Shown here piece after piece: positions 29,172-37,768 of a DNA stretch of 64,000 nucleotides. Source of the stretch: Allomuricauda sp. CAU 1633 (GTDB lineage Bacteria > Bacteroidota > Bacteroidia > Flavobacteriales > Flavobacteriaceae); contig NZ_JAFLNE010000010.1 in NCBI RefSeq assembly GCF_017313225.1, forward strand, positions 29,148 through 93,147, written 5' to 3'. The notes under the pieces were generated by a model that did no database searches, was not told the origin of the DNA, and saw nothing but the letters and a program-made list of their open reading frames with translations. Numbering within the stretch: the stretch's first letter is position 1; the number at the start of each line of letters is the position of its first letter. The position numbers were made by a program, and so were the translations under genes.

Positions 29172-29827
29172 TGCGCTATAAATTTAATGTGTCTTTCTTT
29201 AGACCAAATCCCTGCTGCCTTAAAATCCAAAGTTATTGTTGCTGGTACATTACTTCCAGATGCTGTGATTGGCCTATAGATTATAAAGTTACCATTTCCC
29301 ATGTCGGCTTTTACAACTCCTTTGGGTAAATTTTTTATTGATACCGCATGTTTTGTCAAGGTTTTAAATAGTTCCCTTGCCTTGGTCACAGGAGCATTAG
29401 TGACAACTTCTCTAATATGGTTTCCAGAATTGCTCATCCTTCCCAACAATCCAACCTTTTTCACCATGTTATTAAGCCTTGCCCCCCTATACACCCAAGA
29501 AACAGGAATTTTTTTCAGCAGTTTTATGGCTACTGGAGCACCAACTTCAAATAGTGCAATTTCTAAAATTGGGGTTATTCCCGCAATAAAACCGCCTGAT
29601 ACAGAATCGAACATCCTGTTGTTATAACTTTCTGTAATTGATTTGGCGACATCATAGAAACTTTGAAGGTCGCCTGTTGTAAAAGAACCAAAATCAGAAA
29701 TAAGACTTTCAAAATACTCCGCCATCATTTTCCCCTCTTCGCCATGAAATTTCCGCAATCCATCTGCCATAGCCTTAATGGATTTAACACAATCATGGCC
29801 AATCCCACACGGCTTGTTGGGCAACAT
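29168..29827 (-). CDS. Orphan toxin C-terminal module (no N-terminal carrier)
   Basis: 219 residues, roughly three quarters identical by eye to the last 219 residues of the full toxin upstream. It begins exactly at the equivalent of MLPNxPCGIGHD; upstream the frame keeps only a trace (DF before the Met) and then meets a stop. It has no signal peptide or delivery part. The C-terminal about 70 residues (MGNGNFI-YRPITAS and following) form the presumed toxic tip, preceded by a hydrophobic pre-toxin block (GITPILEIALFEVGAPVAIK). It looks like an orphan cassette that could recombine into the full-length gene, as in other polymorphic toxin loci. Confidence 0.65.
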   Translation of the reverse strand: MLPNKPCGIGHDCVKSIKAMADGLRKFHGEEGKMMAEYFESLISDFGSFTTGDLQSFYDVAKSITESYNNRMFDSVSGGFIAGITPILEIALFEVGAPVAIKLLKKIPVSWVYRGARLNNMVKKVGLLGRMSNSGNHIREVVTNAPVTKARELFKTLTKHAVSIKNLPKGVVKADMGNGNFIIYRPITASGSNVPATITLDFKAAGIWSKERHIKFIAQ

Positions 29828-29918
29828 GCCAAAATCCCTGTCGCGAAGACTGCTTTAGACAGCGCAACTATCTGAATACCTTGTCATTTCTCCTATGCTC
29901 TTTTTTGTAAACGGAGAA

Positions 29919-30275
29919 TTATTCAACATCTTCTTTAATATAAATGCTATCCTTTTTTAAAATTATGACATACGAATCAACCAATGGGAGACCATTGGAG
30001 TAATAACCAAAAGGCTTTTTTATACTAGAATCTTTTGTGAATAATTGAACGGTATATGCCCCATCTTGCTTGGGAGTTTTTTTATTAAAATCAAGGAAGC
30101 CCAGTTTTTTTTCTCCAGAATCAATATCATAAAGTTTCAATGAATCAAAGCCATTGGTGATAATTAAAGAATCTATATTTTTATCGGTCTCATTCTGTAC
30201 TTCGAAATCAACCCCATAATCACAGGAAACCCATAAAAATGATAAACTGCAAAGTAAAGACGCTCTCAATTTCAA
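29919..30275 (-). CDS. Small lipoprotein inside the toxin locus
   Basis: 118 residues from a TTG start, with lipobox WVSC (Cys18) and a beta-rich mature domain (VDFEVQNETDKNIDSLIITNGFDSLKL). It lies between the first immunity gene and the orphan toxin module on the same strand. It could be an extra immunity or accessory protein for the lipoprotein toxin, or an unrelated passenger. No family recognised. There is no ATG that keeps the signal peptide, so the TTG start is chosen. Confidence 0.55.
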   Translation of the reverse strand: MKLRASLLCSLSFLWVSCDYGVDFEVQNETDKNIDSLIITNGFDSLKLYDIDSGEKKLGFLDFNKKTPKQDGAYTVQLFTKDSSIKKPFGYYSNGLPLVDSYVIILKKDSIYIKEDVE

Positions 30276-30367
30276 TGGTCAGTTGGGATTAGTTTGGTTA
30301 AATTACATATGCCATGGGTATTTAATCAATTCCTTCAACAAAAGTTCTCCTCTCCTTGTTCACTTAA

Positions 30368-30808
30368 TTATTCCTTAGGCCTGTTTTTTTCTATCCATTG
30401 TTCCAAATCTCCTATTTTTTCATTTACAAATGTTTTCCAATTTGTAGTCGATGTTAGCCCCTCGTTGTCCAAGGCTTTTAAATACCAATCTTTGTGCCTG
30501 AACATGGGCATATTAAGGAAGTCTTCAAAATCGGCTCCAACAAACCAAATGTTATCAATTAATTTTATTGTTTGATTCTTGGTCAGGTTTAGATTGTTAA
30601 GTAAGTCATGATGTTTGCCCCAACTAAATATTTCAATTAAATCTAGTTCAAAAAGTTTGTTCAGTACATCTAACCCATGTTTTCTGGCTTTTTTAGTAGT
30701 GAAATCACGGTATCCTAGGTTCTGAAGTATAGAATAAATGAACTCCACTCCATCATTGGGGATAAAAAGATCCAAATTTTGTTCATCAAAAATGTTTTCC
30801 ACTATCAT
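30368..30808 (-). CDS. Probable immunity protein of the full-length toxin
   Basis: 146 residues, acidic, cytosolic. Its ATG overlaps the TGA of the toxin gene by four bases (ATGA), so the pair is translationally coupled. Paralogous with the gene at 28734-29171, with the strongest matches in the middle (KHGLDVLNKLFELDLIEIFSWG) and at the end (GDLEQWIEKNRPKE). The immunity pair has diverged more than the toxin pair, as expected if each is tuned to its own toxin. The 3' ends of both immunity genes are also alike at DNA level. Confidence 0.68.
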   Translation of the reverse strand: MIVENIFDEQNLDLFIPNDGVEFIYSILQNLGYRDFTTKKARKHGLDVLNKLFELDLIEIFSWGKHHDLLNNLNLTKNQTIKLIDNIWFVGADFEDFLNMPMFRHKDWYLKALDNEGLTSTTNWKTFVNEKIGDLEQWIEKNRPKE

Positions 30809-32497
30809 GGCAGAATAAATTTAACATCTCTCACCTGGGTCCAAATTCCTGCTGCCCTAAAATCCAAAGATAAGGTAGCTGGAACATTGCTACTTGATGC
30901 CGTTATAGGCCTATAAGTTATAAAATTTCCATTCCCCATGTTTGCCTTTATCAAGCCATTTGACTCGGTTGTTTTTGATATTGCATGCTTGGTCAATGAG
31001 TTGAAGAGTTCCCTTGCCTTGGTAACAGGCGCATTGGTTGCAAATTCTCTTGTACTATTGTTATATCCCATTTTACCCATTAGCCCAACCTTTTTTACCA
31101 TATTGTTCAAACGTGTTCCCCTGTACACCCAGGAGATGGGAATTCTTTGGAGCATCTTTATGGTAACTGGAGCACCAACTTCAAATAGTGCTATTTCTAA
31201 AATTGGGGTCACTCCTGCGACAAAACCACCTGATACAGAATCGAACATTCTGTTGTTATAATCTTCCGTGATTGCCTTGGCAGTATCATAAAAAGCCTGT
31301 AGGTCATTCTTTGTAAATGAATCAAAATCAGAAATAAGACTTTCAAAGTACTGCGCTATCAACTGTCCGCCCTCCCCATGAAATTTCCGTAATCCATCTG
31401 CCATTACTTTTATGGATTTAACACAATCATGGCCTATCCCACAGGGACTATTTGGTAACATACTGAAATCCACTACCCAACCTGCAAATTGTTTGGCCTT
31501 AGCATTGGTATGCTGCCTGAGATAGGCGACAATGTCCTCTGTCAATCTTCTATTGTTGAGCAGAAAATTTATTTCACTGGTAGAAAGTGCCAATTTAGTC
31601 CTAAGTCCATTAACAAGTAGCTTTGTGCGGCTGGCCATATTGGCGGCCACGCCCCCTGGAGCACTTGGGCATTTGGTACAGCCCCTGTCCGTGGCCTTGT
31701 TGTTCGCCTTGGTGGACATCTCGTAGATGACCTGGCACTCCCCGGGATGTTGGCAAACACTGCCCGACCCATAGGTAAAGGTCCTACCATCAGGCGTTAC
31801 GTGGTATACGGTGATAGAAATGGAATAGCTGGCCACAGTAGGTGAATCAAAACCACTGCTAAATTGTGCCCCGCCCATGCTAGTACCTGCTCCACCACCA
31901 CCGGAACCGTTCGTAACATTGGTCCTGATACACGGAATAGGATCGCCATATTGGTCATGTTCCACGCAAATATCCTTGGAAAGGGAGCCATCACTGAAAA
32001 TTTGGTCAAAAGGATACAGGCTCATTGTTCCTACAAAGGCCGTGGGGTCAAAACCACTCTGTTCAAACGTTTCAAAATAGTCGGGGTCGCAGACATAGTG
32101 AAAAACCATAGGCTCCTGTGGTTGTCCGTCCTCCGACTTGCCCACTACTAAATTGTAAAACTCATTTTCAGCACTGTCGGGCAGCGTAAAGTGAAACGAG
32201 TAATTGGACTGCCCCAAGGAATCGTTGACCCTAATTACTTCCTCGGCAATAGTGGGCCCGTCATCTTTTCCTGTGGCCGAGGCTTTAAAAATATCCTTGC
32301 CTGCCCGGGAACTCAGGAAATCGGTAATCTTTGGAATACCCTCCATGTCCACCGAGTTTAGGGTGTAAGGACCTGCCTTAGCATTGACGTCCTGGTTGGT
32401 TTCCAGAACCAACGGCTCTTCCTTTTTCACAGGAAAAAAGAATAGATAAAACAAAAAATGAGGTTGCAGCAAATTTTGGGAAAGTAGACTTTCTCAT
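30805..32497 (-). CDS. Polymorphic-toxin lipoprotein with an apparent 1-nt frameshift after the lipobox
   Basis: The long body frame gives about 550 residues but starts without a sensible signal. The ATG at 32497, in another frame, gives a perfect lipoprotein leader (MRKSTFPKFAATSFFVLSIL, then FSCEK). Removing one G in the run near 32420-32428 would join SCEK to EEPLVLE and give a 563-residue lipoprotein. The body has an N-terminal Ig-like/beta region, a Gly-rich linker (NGSGGGGAG), a Cys-containing segment (CTKCPSAPGG), a helical part, a hydrophobic pre-toxin block and a C-terminal tip with NGNFITYRPITAS. The tip recalls small RNase-like toxin folds, but only weakly. Either a sequencing error or a real inactivation or phase switch. 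Confidence 0.65.
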
Positions 32498-32542
32498 GAT
32501 AAGTAGGTTTTAGAAAATGTTAGATTGGGGAATGCTGCTCCC

Positions 32543-32605
32543 GCAAGCTAAAAAATTCCACCTAAAGCCTACTGTGGGAAATCCTTAAAATTTCTTGGGT
32601 TTTTC
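32543..32605 (-). promoter_or_regulatory. Shared-box promoter, copy C (toxin gene)
   Basis: On the minus strand the box CCCAAGAAATTTTAAGG (32599-32583) followed by ATTTCC, and the -7 element TAGCTTGC (32550-32543). Box end to -7 start is 33 bp, identical to copies A and B. The leader from there to the lipoprotein ATG is about 45 bases. Confidence 0.55.
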
Positions 32606-32672
32606 TTTAAGGAAAAATCTTTCAAAAGCAATTATTAAAATAAATTGCTCGAACTGATAATTTCCTCTGATT

Positions 32673-33062
32673 TTACAAATAATCTTTTAGATTAATCTCT
32701 GCAATCGCCCCATGCGAAGTATGAAAGCTCACTTTCCCATTTTTTAGGATGAGTAATTGGGGAGATTCATGGCGAACATCGAGCTTGGATGAAACGGCAT
32801 CAGATACTTCTCGATGCGATTGTATGGTCAAAAAATACAAATCACACTGCGCATCCATCTCATATGAATCATTGAACATCCTCAATGTCATACTACTTAT
32901 TCCACAAGTCATGGAATGCTTATAGATGACCTGGGGCCTTCCATTTGATTTTTTCACTATTTCATCCAACTGCTCCAAAGACTCCAAGTGAATCCAAGGC
33001 AATTGCTTCTTTTCCTCCACTGATTTCTCCTTCTTTCCAAAAACACTGTCAAATATTCCCAT
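32673..33062 (-). CDS. ytxJ: Monothiol bacilliredoxin YtxJ
   Basis: 129 residues of the YtxJ (DUF2847) family, a thioredoxin-like fold with one active cysteine. The motif YKHSMTCGIS places Cys53 at the active site. The C-terminal half has SPQLLILKNGKV, the usual cis-Pro strand. It is thought to remove bacillithiol from mixed disulfides, and many Bacteroidota make bacillithiol. It is divergent from clpB, so a stress link is possible. A TAAATTTG element sits at 33067-33074. Confidence 0.88.
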   Translation of the reverse strand: MGIFDSVFGKKEKSVEEKKQLPWIHLESLEQLDEIVKKSNGRPQVIYKHSMTCGISSMTLRMFNDSYEMDAQCDLYFLTIQSHREVSDAVSSKLDVRHESPQLLILKNGKVSFHTSHGAIAEINLKDYL

Positions 33063-33066
33063 AATG

Positions 33067-33074
33067 CAAATTTA
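33067..33074 (-). promoter_or_regulatory. -7 element for ytxJ
   Basis: TAAATTTG on the minus strand, five bases before the ATG. If used, the mRNA would be leaderless or nearly so. No TTG at the standard distance. Confidence 0.35.
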
Positions 33075-33204
33075 AGGGATATGTCGGGAACCATAAAAAA
33101 GCTTACAACTGACGAAATGTCTTTTGTTTTCAGGGTTTTTCAGACATTTTGACGGTAAGTTGGTATTGGTAAGATTGTTGACTTTAATCCAAAAAACAAA
33201 GACT

Positions 33205-35805
33205 ATGAACTTTAACAATTTTACCATAAAATCACAGGAGGCACTTCAAAGGGCGCAGCAATTGGCCCAGGAATTTGGCCATCAACAAATAGAGAACGAA
33301 CATCTGTTCAAGGCTATTGGTGAGGTCGATGAAAACGTTCTTCCGTTCATTTTGAAGAAATTGAACGTTAACGTAGCACTCCTCAACCAAATCTTGGACA
33401 AGGAACTCCAGAGCTTTTCCAAAGTATCTGGAGGGGAAATCATGCTTTCTAGGGAAGCTGGAAAAACCGTGAACGAAGCAAGTATTGTTGCAAAAAACAT
33501 GGGCGATGAGTTTGTGTCGGTAGAGCATTTGTTACTTTCCATTTTTAAATCAAAAAGCAAAATTGCACAGATTCTCAAAGACCAAGGCGTTACCGAAAAA
33601 GACCTGAACGCTGCCATCCAAGAATTGCGCAAAGGTGGAAAGGTAACCTCGCAAAGTGCCGAGGAAACCTATAATTCTTTAGATAAATATGCCAAAAACC
33701 TTAATCAGCTGGCTGATAACGGCAAATTGGACCCTGTTATTGGTCGTGATGAGGAAATCCGACGGGTATTGCAGATTCTCTCCCGTAGGACCAAAAACAA
33801 CCCCATGTTGGTTGGTGAGCCCGGTGTGGGTAAAACTGCCATCGCTGAAGGTTTGGCCCATCGGATTGTGCAAGGTGACGTCCCCGAAAACCTAAAAGAG
33901 AAAACCATTTATTCTTTGGACATGGGTGCTTTGATTGCCGGTGCAAAATACAAAGGTGAGTTTGAGGAGCGATTGAAAGCCGTTATCAAGGAAGTTACTT
34001 CCTCAGATGGTAACATCGTCCTTTTCATTGACGAAATCCATACGTTGGTAGGTGCCGGAGGTGGACAGGGTGCGATGGACGCCGCCAACATATTAAAACC
34101 TGCTTTGGCCAGAGGTGAACTTCGGGCCATTGGGGCCACTACCTTGGATGAGTACCAAAAATACTTTGAAAAGGACAAAGCCTTGGAGCGAAGGTTCCAA
34201 AAGGTAATGGTGGACGAACCCGATACCGAAAGCGCCATCTCCATTTTGAGGGGTATCAAGGAGAAATATGAAGCGCACCACAAGGTACGCATCAAAGATG
34301 AGGCGGTAATTGGTGCGGTTGAGCTATCACAACGCTATATCACCAACCGATTTTTGCCCGATAAGGCCATTGACCTTATGGATGAAGCCGCTTCCAAACT
34401 ACGGATGGAAATCAATTCCAAACCCGAAGAATTGGATGTGTTGGACCGAAAAATCATGCAGTTGGAAATTGAGATTGAGGCCATTAAACGTGAAAACGAC
34501 AAGGCCAAATTGCAAACCTTGAACTTGGAGTTGGCCAATCTCAAAGAAGACCGAAAAGAGATTTTTGCCAAATGGGAAAGCGAAAAAACGGTGGTGGACA
34601 ATATCCAAAAAACAAAAGAGGATATCGAAAATTATAAACTTGAAGCCGAACGTGCCGAGCGAAATGGGGATTACGGAAAAGTAGCCGAGTTACGCTATGG
34701 AAAGATCAAGGAAGCGCAGGAAAAACTGGATAAATTGGAGGATGAGCTTGCAGAGCAGCAGACGGCAGGCACATTGATTAAGGAAGAGGTCACCTATGAG
34801 GACATTGCCGAAGTTGTGGCCAAATGGACCGGAATCCCTGTGACCAAGATGATGCAGAGTGAGCGCGAAAAACTCCTGAAGCTGGAAGATGTGCTCCACA
34901 AGCGTGTGGTGGGTCAAGATGAGGCGATTGTAGCCGTTTCGGATGCTATTCGCAGAAGTAGGGCCGGATTGCAAGATGAGAAAAAACCTATTGGTTCGTT
35001 CCTCTTTTTGGGTACTACCGGTGTCGGTAAAACCGAGTTGGCCAAAACCCTTGCCGCCTATTTGTTCGATGACGAAAATGCCATCACCCGAATAGATATG
35101 AGTGAATATCAAGAGCGCCACTCCGTGAGCCGATTGGTGGGTGCTCCTCCGGGGTATGTGGGATATGACGAGGGAGGTCAGTTGACCGAAGCGGTTCGCA
35201 GAAAACCCTACTCCGTCATTTTGCTGGATGAGATTGAAAAAGCACACCCGGATACCTTCAACATTTTGTTACAGGTATTGGACGAAGGTAGGTTGACCGA
35301 TAACAAAGGACGTGTGGCGGATTTTAAGAACTCCATCATCATCATGACGAGCAATATGGGAAGCCATATCATCCAAGAGAAGTTTGAAGATGCTGTGGAT
35401 ATGGAAAGTGCTTCGGAAGCAGCCCGAGTGGAAGTGATGGGCTTGTTGCGTAAGACCATCCGTCCCGAGTTCTTGAACCGGATTGATGATATCATCATGT
35501 TTGCTCCATTGAACAAGGCTGATATCAAGGCCATTGTGGAGCTTCAGTTGAACAGCTTGAAGAAGCTATTGTCCAAGCAGCACATTACGTTGGATGCTAC
35601 CCAAGAAGCCATCGATTATCTGGCTGCCAAAGGGTACGATCCACAATATGGTGCACGACCTGTAAAAAGATTGATTCAGAAAGAAGTATTGAACAATCTT
35701 TCCAAAGAACTGCTTTCTGGAAACATTACATCGGACAGTATGGTACTCTTGGACTCCTTTGATGATGAACTCGTGTTTCGGAATCAAGGTGAGTTGATCG
35801 AGTAA
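33205..35805 (+). CDS. clpB: Chaperone ClpB (AAA+ disaggregase)
   Basis: 866 residues from the ATG that begins [19 protein letters not shown], the normal ClpB start; upstream in-frame codons are not conserved. Clp N domain (1-145), first AAA+ domain with Walker [10 protein letters not shown] near residue 205, the coiled-coil middle domain (about 400-530), second AAA+ domain with GTTGVGKTE near 608 and the C-terminal D2-small domain. It pulls apart protein aggregates with DnaK. Ends in a strong terminator. No heat-shock operator was recognised in the 140-bp upstream gap. Confidence 0.97.
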   Translation: MNFNNFTIKSQEALQRAQQLAQEFGHQQIENEHLFKAIGEVDENVLPFILKKLNVNVALLNQILDKELQSFSKVSGGEIMLSREAGKTVNEASIVAKNMGDEFVSVEHLLLSIFKSKSKIAQILKDQGVTEKDLNAAIQELRKGGKVTSQSAEETYNSLDKYAKNLNQLADNGKLDPVIGRDEEIRRVLQILSRRTKNNPMLVGEPGVGKTAIAEGLAHRIVQGDVPENLKEKTIYSLDMGALIAGAKYKGEFEERLKAVIKEVTSSDGNIVLFIDEIHTLVGAGGGQGAMDAANILKPALARGELRAIGATTLDEYQKYFEKDKALERRFQKVMVDEPDTESAISILRGIKEKYEAHHKVRIKDEAVIGAVELSQRYITNRFLPDKAIDLMDEAASKLRMEINSKPEELDVLDRKIMQLEIEIEAIKRENDKAKLQTLNLELANLKEDRKEIFAKWESEKTVVDNIQKTKEDIENYKLEAERAERNGDYGKVAELRYGKIKEAQEKLDKLEDELAEQQTAGTLIKEEVTYEDIAEVVAKWTGIPVTKMMQSEREKLLKLEDVLHKRVVGQDEAIVAVSDAIRRSRAGLQDEKKPIGSFLFLGTTGVGKTELAKTLAAYLFDDENAITRIDMSEYQERHSVSRLVGAPPGYVGYDEGGQLTEAVRRKPYSVILLDEIEKAHPDTFNILLQVLDEGRLTDNKGRVADFKNSIIIMTSNMGSHIIQEKFEDAVDMESASEAARVEVMGLLRKTIRPEFLNRIDDIIMFAPLNKADIKAIVELQLNSLKKLLSKQHITLDATQEAIDYLAAKGYDPQYGARPVKRLIQKEVLNNLSKELLSGNITSDSMVLLDSFDDELVFRNQGELIE

Positions 35806-35828
35806 TTCTTAGCATAACTTTTACATGT

Positions 35829-35865
35829 AAAGCCTTCTCTGCCTTTGCAGGGAAGGCTTTTTGTT
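35829..35865 (+). terminator. Rho-independent terminator of clpB
   Basis: Long hairpin: AAAGCCTTC / GAAGGCTTT (9 bp), then a T-G pair and CTGC/GCAG with loop CTTT, followed by a T run. A strong terminator. Confidence 0.92.
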
Positions 35866-35972
35866 TCCTTAAAACCCAAAACTTGCGGTTTGAAATCAAT
35901 AGCCAATATCTTTCATTTGGTTTAAATCCTTATTTTAGCCTACAGCACACAACTACAAACAACCATCCAAAT

Positions 35973-37286
35973 ATGCCAATCTTAATTGCCGTTCTAGGTA
36001 TTCTGCTGCTCTTTCTTTTAATCGCCAAATTTAAACTCAATGCCTTCCTTGCCTTCATAATCGTCTGCCTTTTCGTAGGTATTTTTCAAGGAATGGAATT
36101 AGCCAATTTGGTCCAATCCATCCAGCGAGGTATAGGAAATACCTTGGGCTTTTTAGTATTGATTCTGGGACTTGGGGCCATGTTGGGAAAACTGGTCGCC
36201 GATAGTGGAGCCGCTCAACAGATTACTACACAGCTAGTGAATAAATTCGGAATAAAACATGTGCAATGGGCCATGGTACTGACTGGTTTTATTGTGGGAA
36301 TCCCTATGTTCTACTCTGTAGGATTTGTTATTTTGATTCCCTTGGTATTCACAGTCGCGATTTCAACGGGGTTACCGTTGCTTTATGTGGGGCTCCCCAT
36401 GCTAACGTCGTTATCAGTGACGCACGGGTACCTCCCTCCTCACCCTGCCCCCACGGCCATAGCGGCCATGTTCAATGCGGATATCGGAAAAACATTGCTA
36501 TACGGACTCATCATTGCAGTTCCCGCCATTATTGTGGCAGGTCCTTTGTTTGCCCGAACCATTAAAAATGTTGAAGCAAAACCACTCAAAGAATTTTATA
36601 ATCCCAATATCATTCCCAAAGAAGAACTGCCATCAACCTTTACAAGTATTTTTACAGCCTTATCTCCAATTTTATTGATTGGGGTTGCCATTGCAGCTGA
36701 AAATTTTCTGGAAGAAGGTCTTTTGAGAAACATCCTAACCTTCATTGGGAATCCAGTAATTGCGCTATTGATTTCTGTGCTACTCGCTATCTATACGTTG
36801 GGATTGGCCAAAGGCAAAGATATGTCCACCCTAATGGATTCGATTTCGTCCTCTGTTTCCAGCATTACCATGATTTTATTGATCATTGCTGGAGCTGGAG
36901 CCTTAAAGGAAGTGCTGATTGATAGCCATGTGAGCGATTATATTGCCGATAGCCTCAAAGGCTCCAGCATATCGCCCTTGGTTTTGGCCTGGTTGATTGC
37001 CACCGCCATTCGGGTAAGTGTGGGTTCAGCTACGGTTGCAGGTTTAACCGCAGCTGGAATTGCACTCCCTTTGGCGTCAGGGACGGGAACCAGCCCAGAA
37101 TTGATGGTTTTGGCCATTGGCTCCGGAAGTTTAATGCTGTCACACGTCAACGATACAGGGTTTTGGATGTTCAAGGAATATTTCAACCTTTCAGTAAAAG
37201 AAACCCTGTCCACTTGGACGGTCATGGAAACCTTGGTAGGGATTATGGGACTCCTTGGCGTACTTGCTTTAAATACGATAATCTAA
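35973..37286 (+). CDS. GntP-family permease (gluconate or D-hydroxy-amino-acid type)
   Basis: 437 residues, about 12 to 14 membrane segments, starting MPILIAVLGILLLFLLIAKF. Family marks are the early FKLNAFLAFIIVCLFVGI, GLGAMLGKLVADSG, and the conserved YLPPHPAPTAIA loop. The family contains gluconate carriers and the D-serine carrier DsdX. Here it heads an operon with a RidA deaminase and an M19 dipeptidase (gaps of 6 and 8 bp), which points to uptake of a D-amino acid or related acid rather than gluconate; that is inference. Confidence 0.87.
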   Translation: MPILIAVLGILLLFLLIAKFKLNAFLAFIIVCLFVGIFQGMELANLVQSIQRGIGNTLGFLVLILGLGAMLGKLVADSGAAQQITTQLVNKFGIKHVQWAMVLTGFIVGIPMFYSVGFVILIPLVFTVAISTGLPLLYVGLPMLTSLSVTHGYLPPHPAPTAIAAMFNADIGKTLLYGLIIAVPAIIVAGPLFARTIKNVEAKPLKEFYNPNIIPKEELPSTFTSIFTALSPILLIGVAIAAENFLEEGLLRNILTFIGNPVIALLISVLLAIYTLGLAKGKDMSTLMDSISSSVSSITMILLIIAGAGALKEVLIDSHVSDYIADSLKGSSISPLVLAWLIATAIRVSVGSATVAGLTAAGIALPLASGTGTSPELMVLAIGSGSLMLSHVNDTGFWMFKEYFNLSVKETLSTWTVMETLVGIMGLLGVLALNTII

Positions 37287-37292
37287 GAAAAT

Positions 37293-37760
37293 ATGAATAC
37301 TTCACCTTCAAAACGAGTTGAGGAACTCAAGCTTCAACTCCCCCCTGCTCCGCCACCTGCCGGAGTCTATAGACCCATATTGGTCGTGGATAATTTTTTA
37401 TATGTCTCAGGTCAAGGCACCGTTAATCTGGATGGTTCCCTGATGAAAGGTCGTGCCGGGGATGACCTGAATGCAGACCAAGCTAAATTGGCTGCCCGGC
37501 AAGTGGGGTTGACCATGCTGTCTACTATCATCACCCATTTTGGTAGTTTGGATAAAATCAAAAGAGTTGTCAAGGTGTTGGGAATGGTCAATTGTACTCC
37601 GGATTTTGGTAAACATCCCTACGTCATTAATGGTTTTAGTGAGTTGATGGCCGATGTCTTCGGAGAAGAAAATGGCATCGGGGTACGAAGCGCCGTGGGC
37701 ATGATGCTCCCTGAAAACATCCCCGTGGAAATTGAGGCCATGTTCGAACTTCACCCATAA
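37293..37760 (+). CDS. RidA/YjgF-family protein
   Basis: 155 residues of the YjgF/YER057c/UK114 family. Members of the RidA branch hydrolyse reactive enamine/imine intermediates released by PLP enzymes. The segment LYVSGQGTVNLDG and the C-terminal IPVEIEAMFEL fit the family. The conserved arginine of active RidA corresponds roughly to R in GVRSAVG near residue 130. A slightly long N-terminus with PPAPPPAGVY resembles the YjgH-like subgroup. Middle gene of the permease-RidA-dipeptidase operon. Confidence 0.85.
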   Translation: MNTSPSKRVEELKLQLPPAPPPAGVYRPILVVDNFLYVSGQGTVNLDGSLMKGRAGDDLNADQAKLAARQVGLTMLSTIITHFGSLDKIKRVVKVLGMVNCTPDFGKHPYVINGFSELMADVFGEENGIGVRSAVGMMLPENIPVEIEAMFELHP

Positions 37761-37768
37761 TCCATTGT

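Noticed and set aside
33124..33204. Longer N-terminus for ClpB
   Set aside because: The extra 27 residues are not ClpB-like; the internal ATG gives the standard start.
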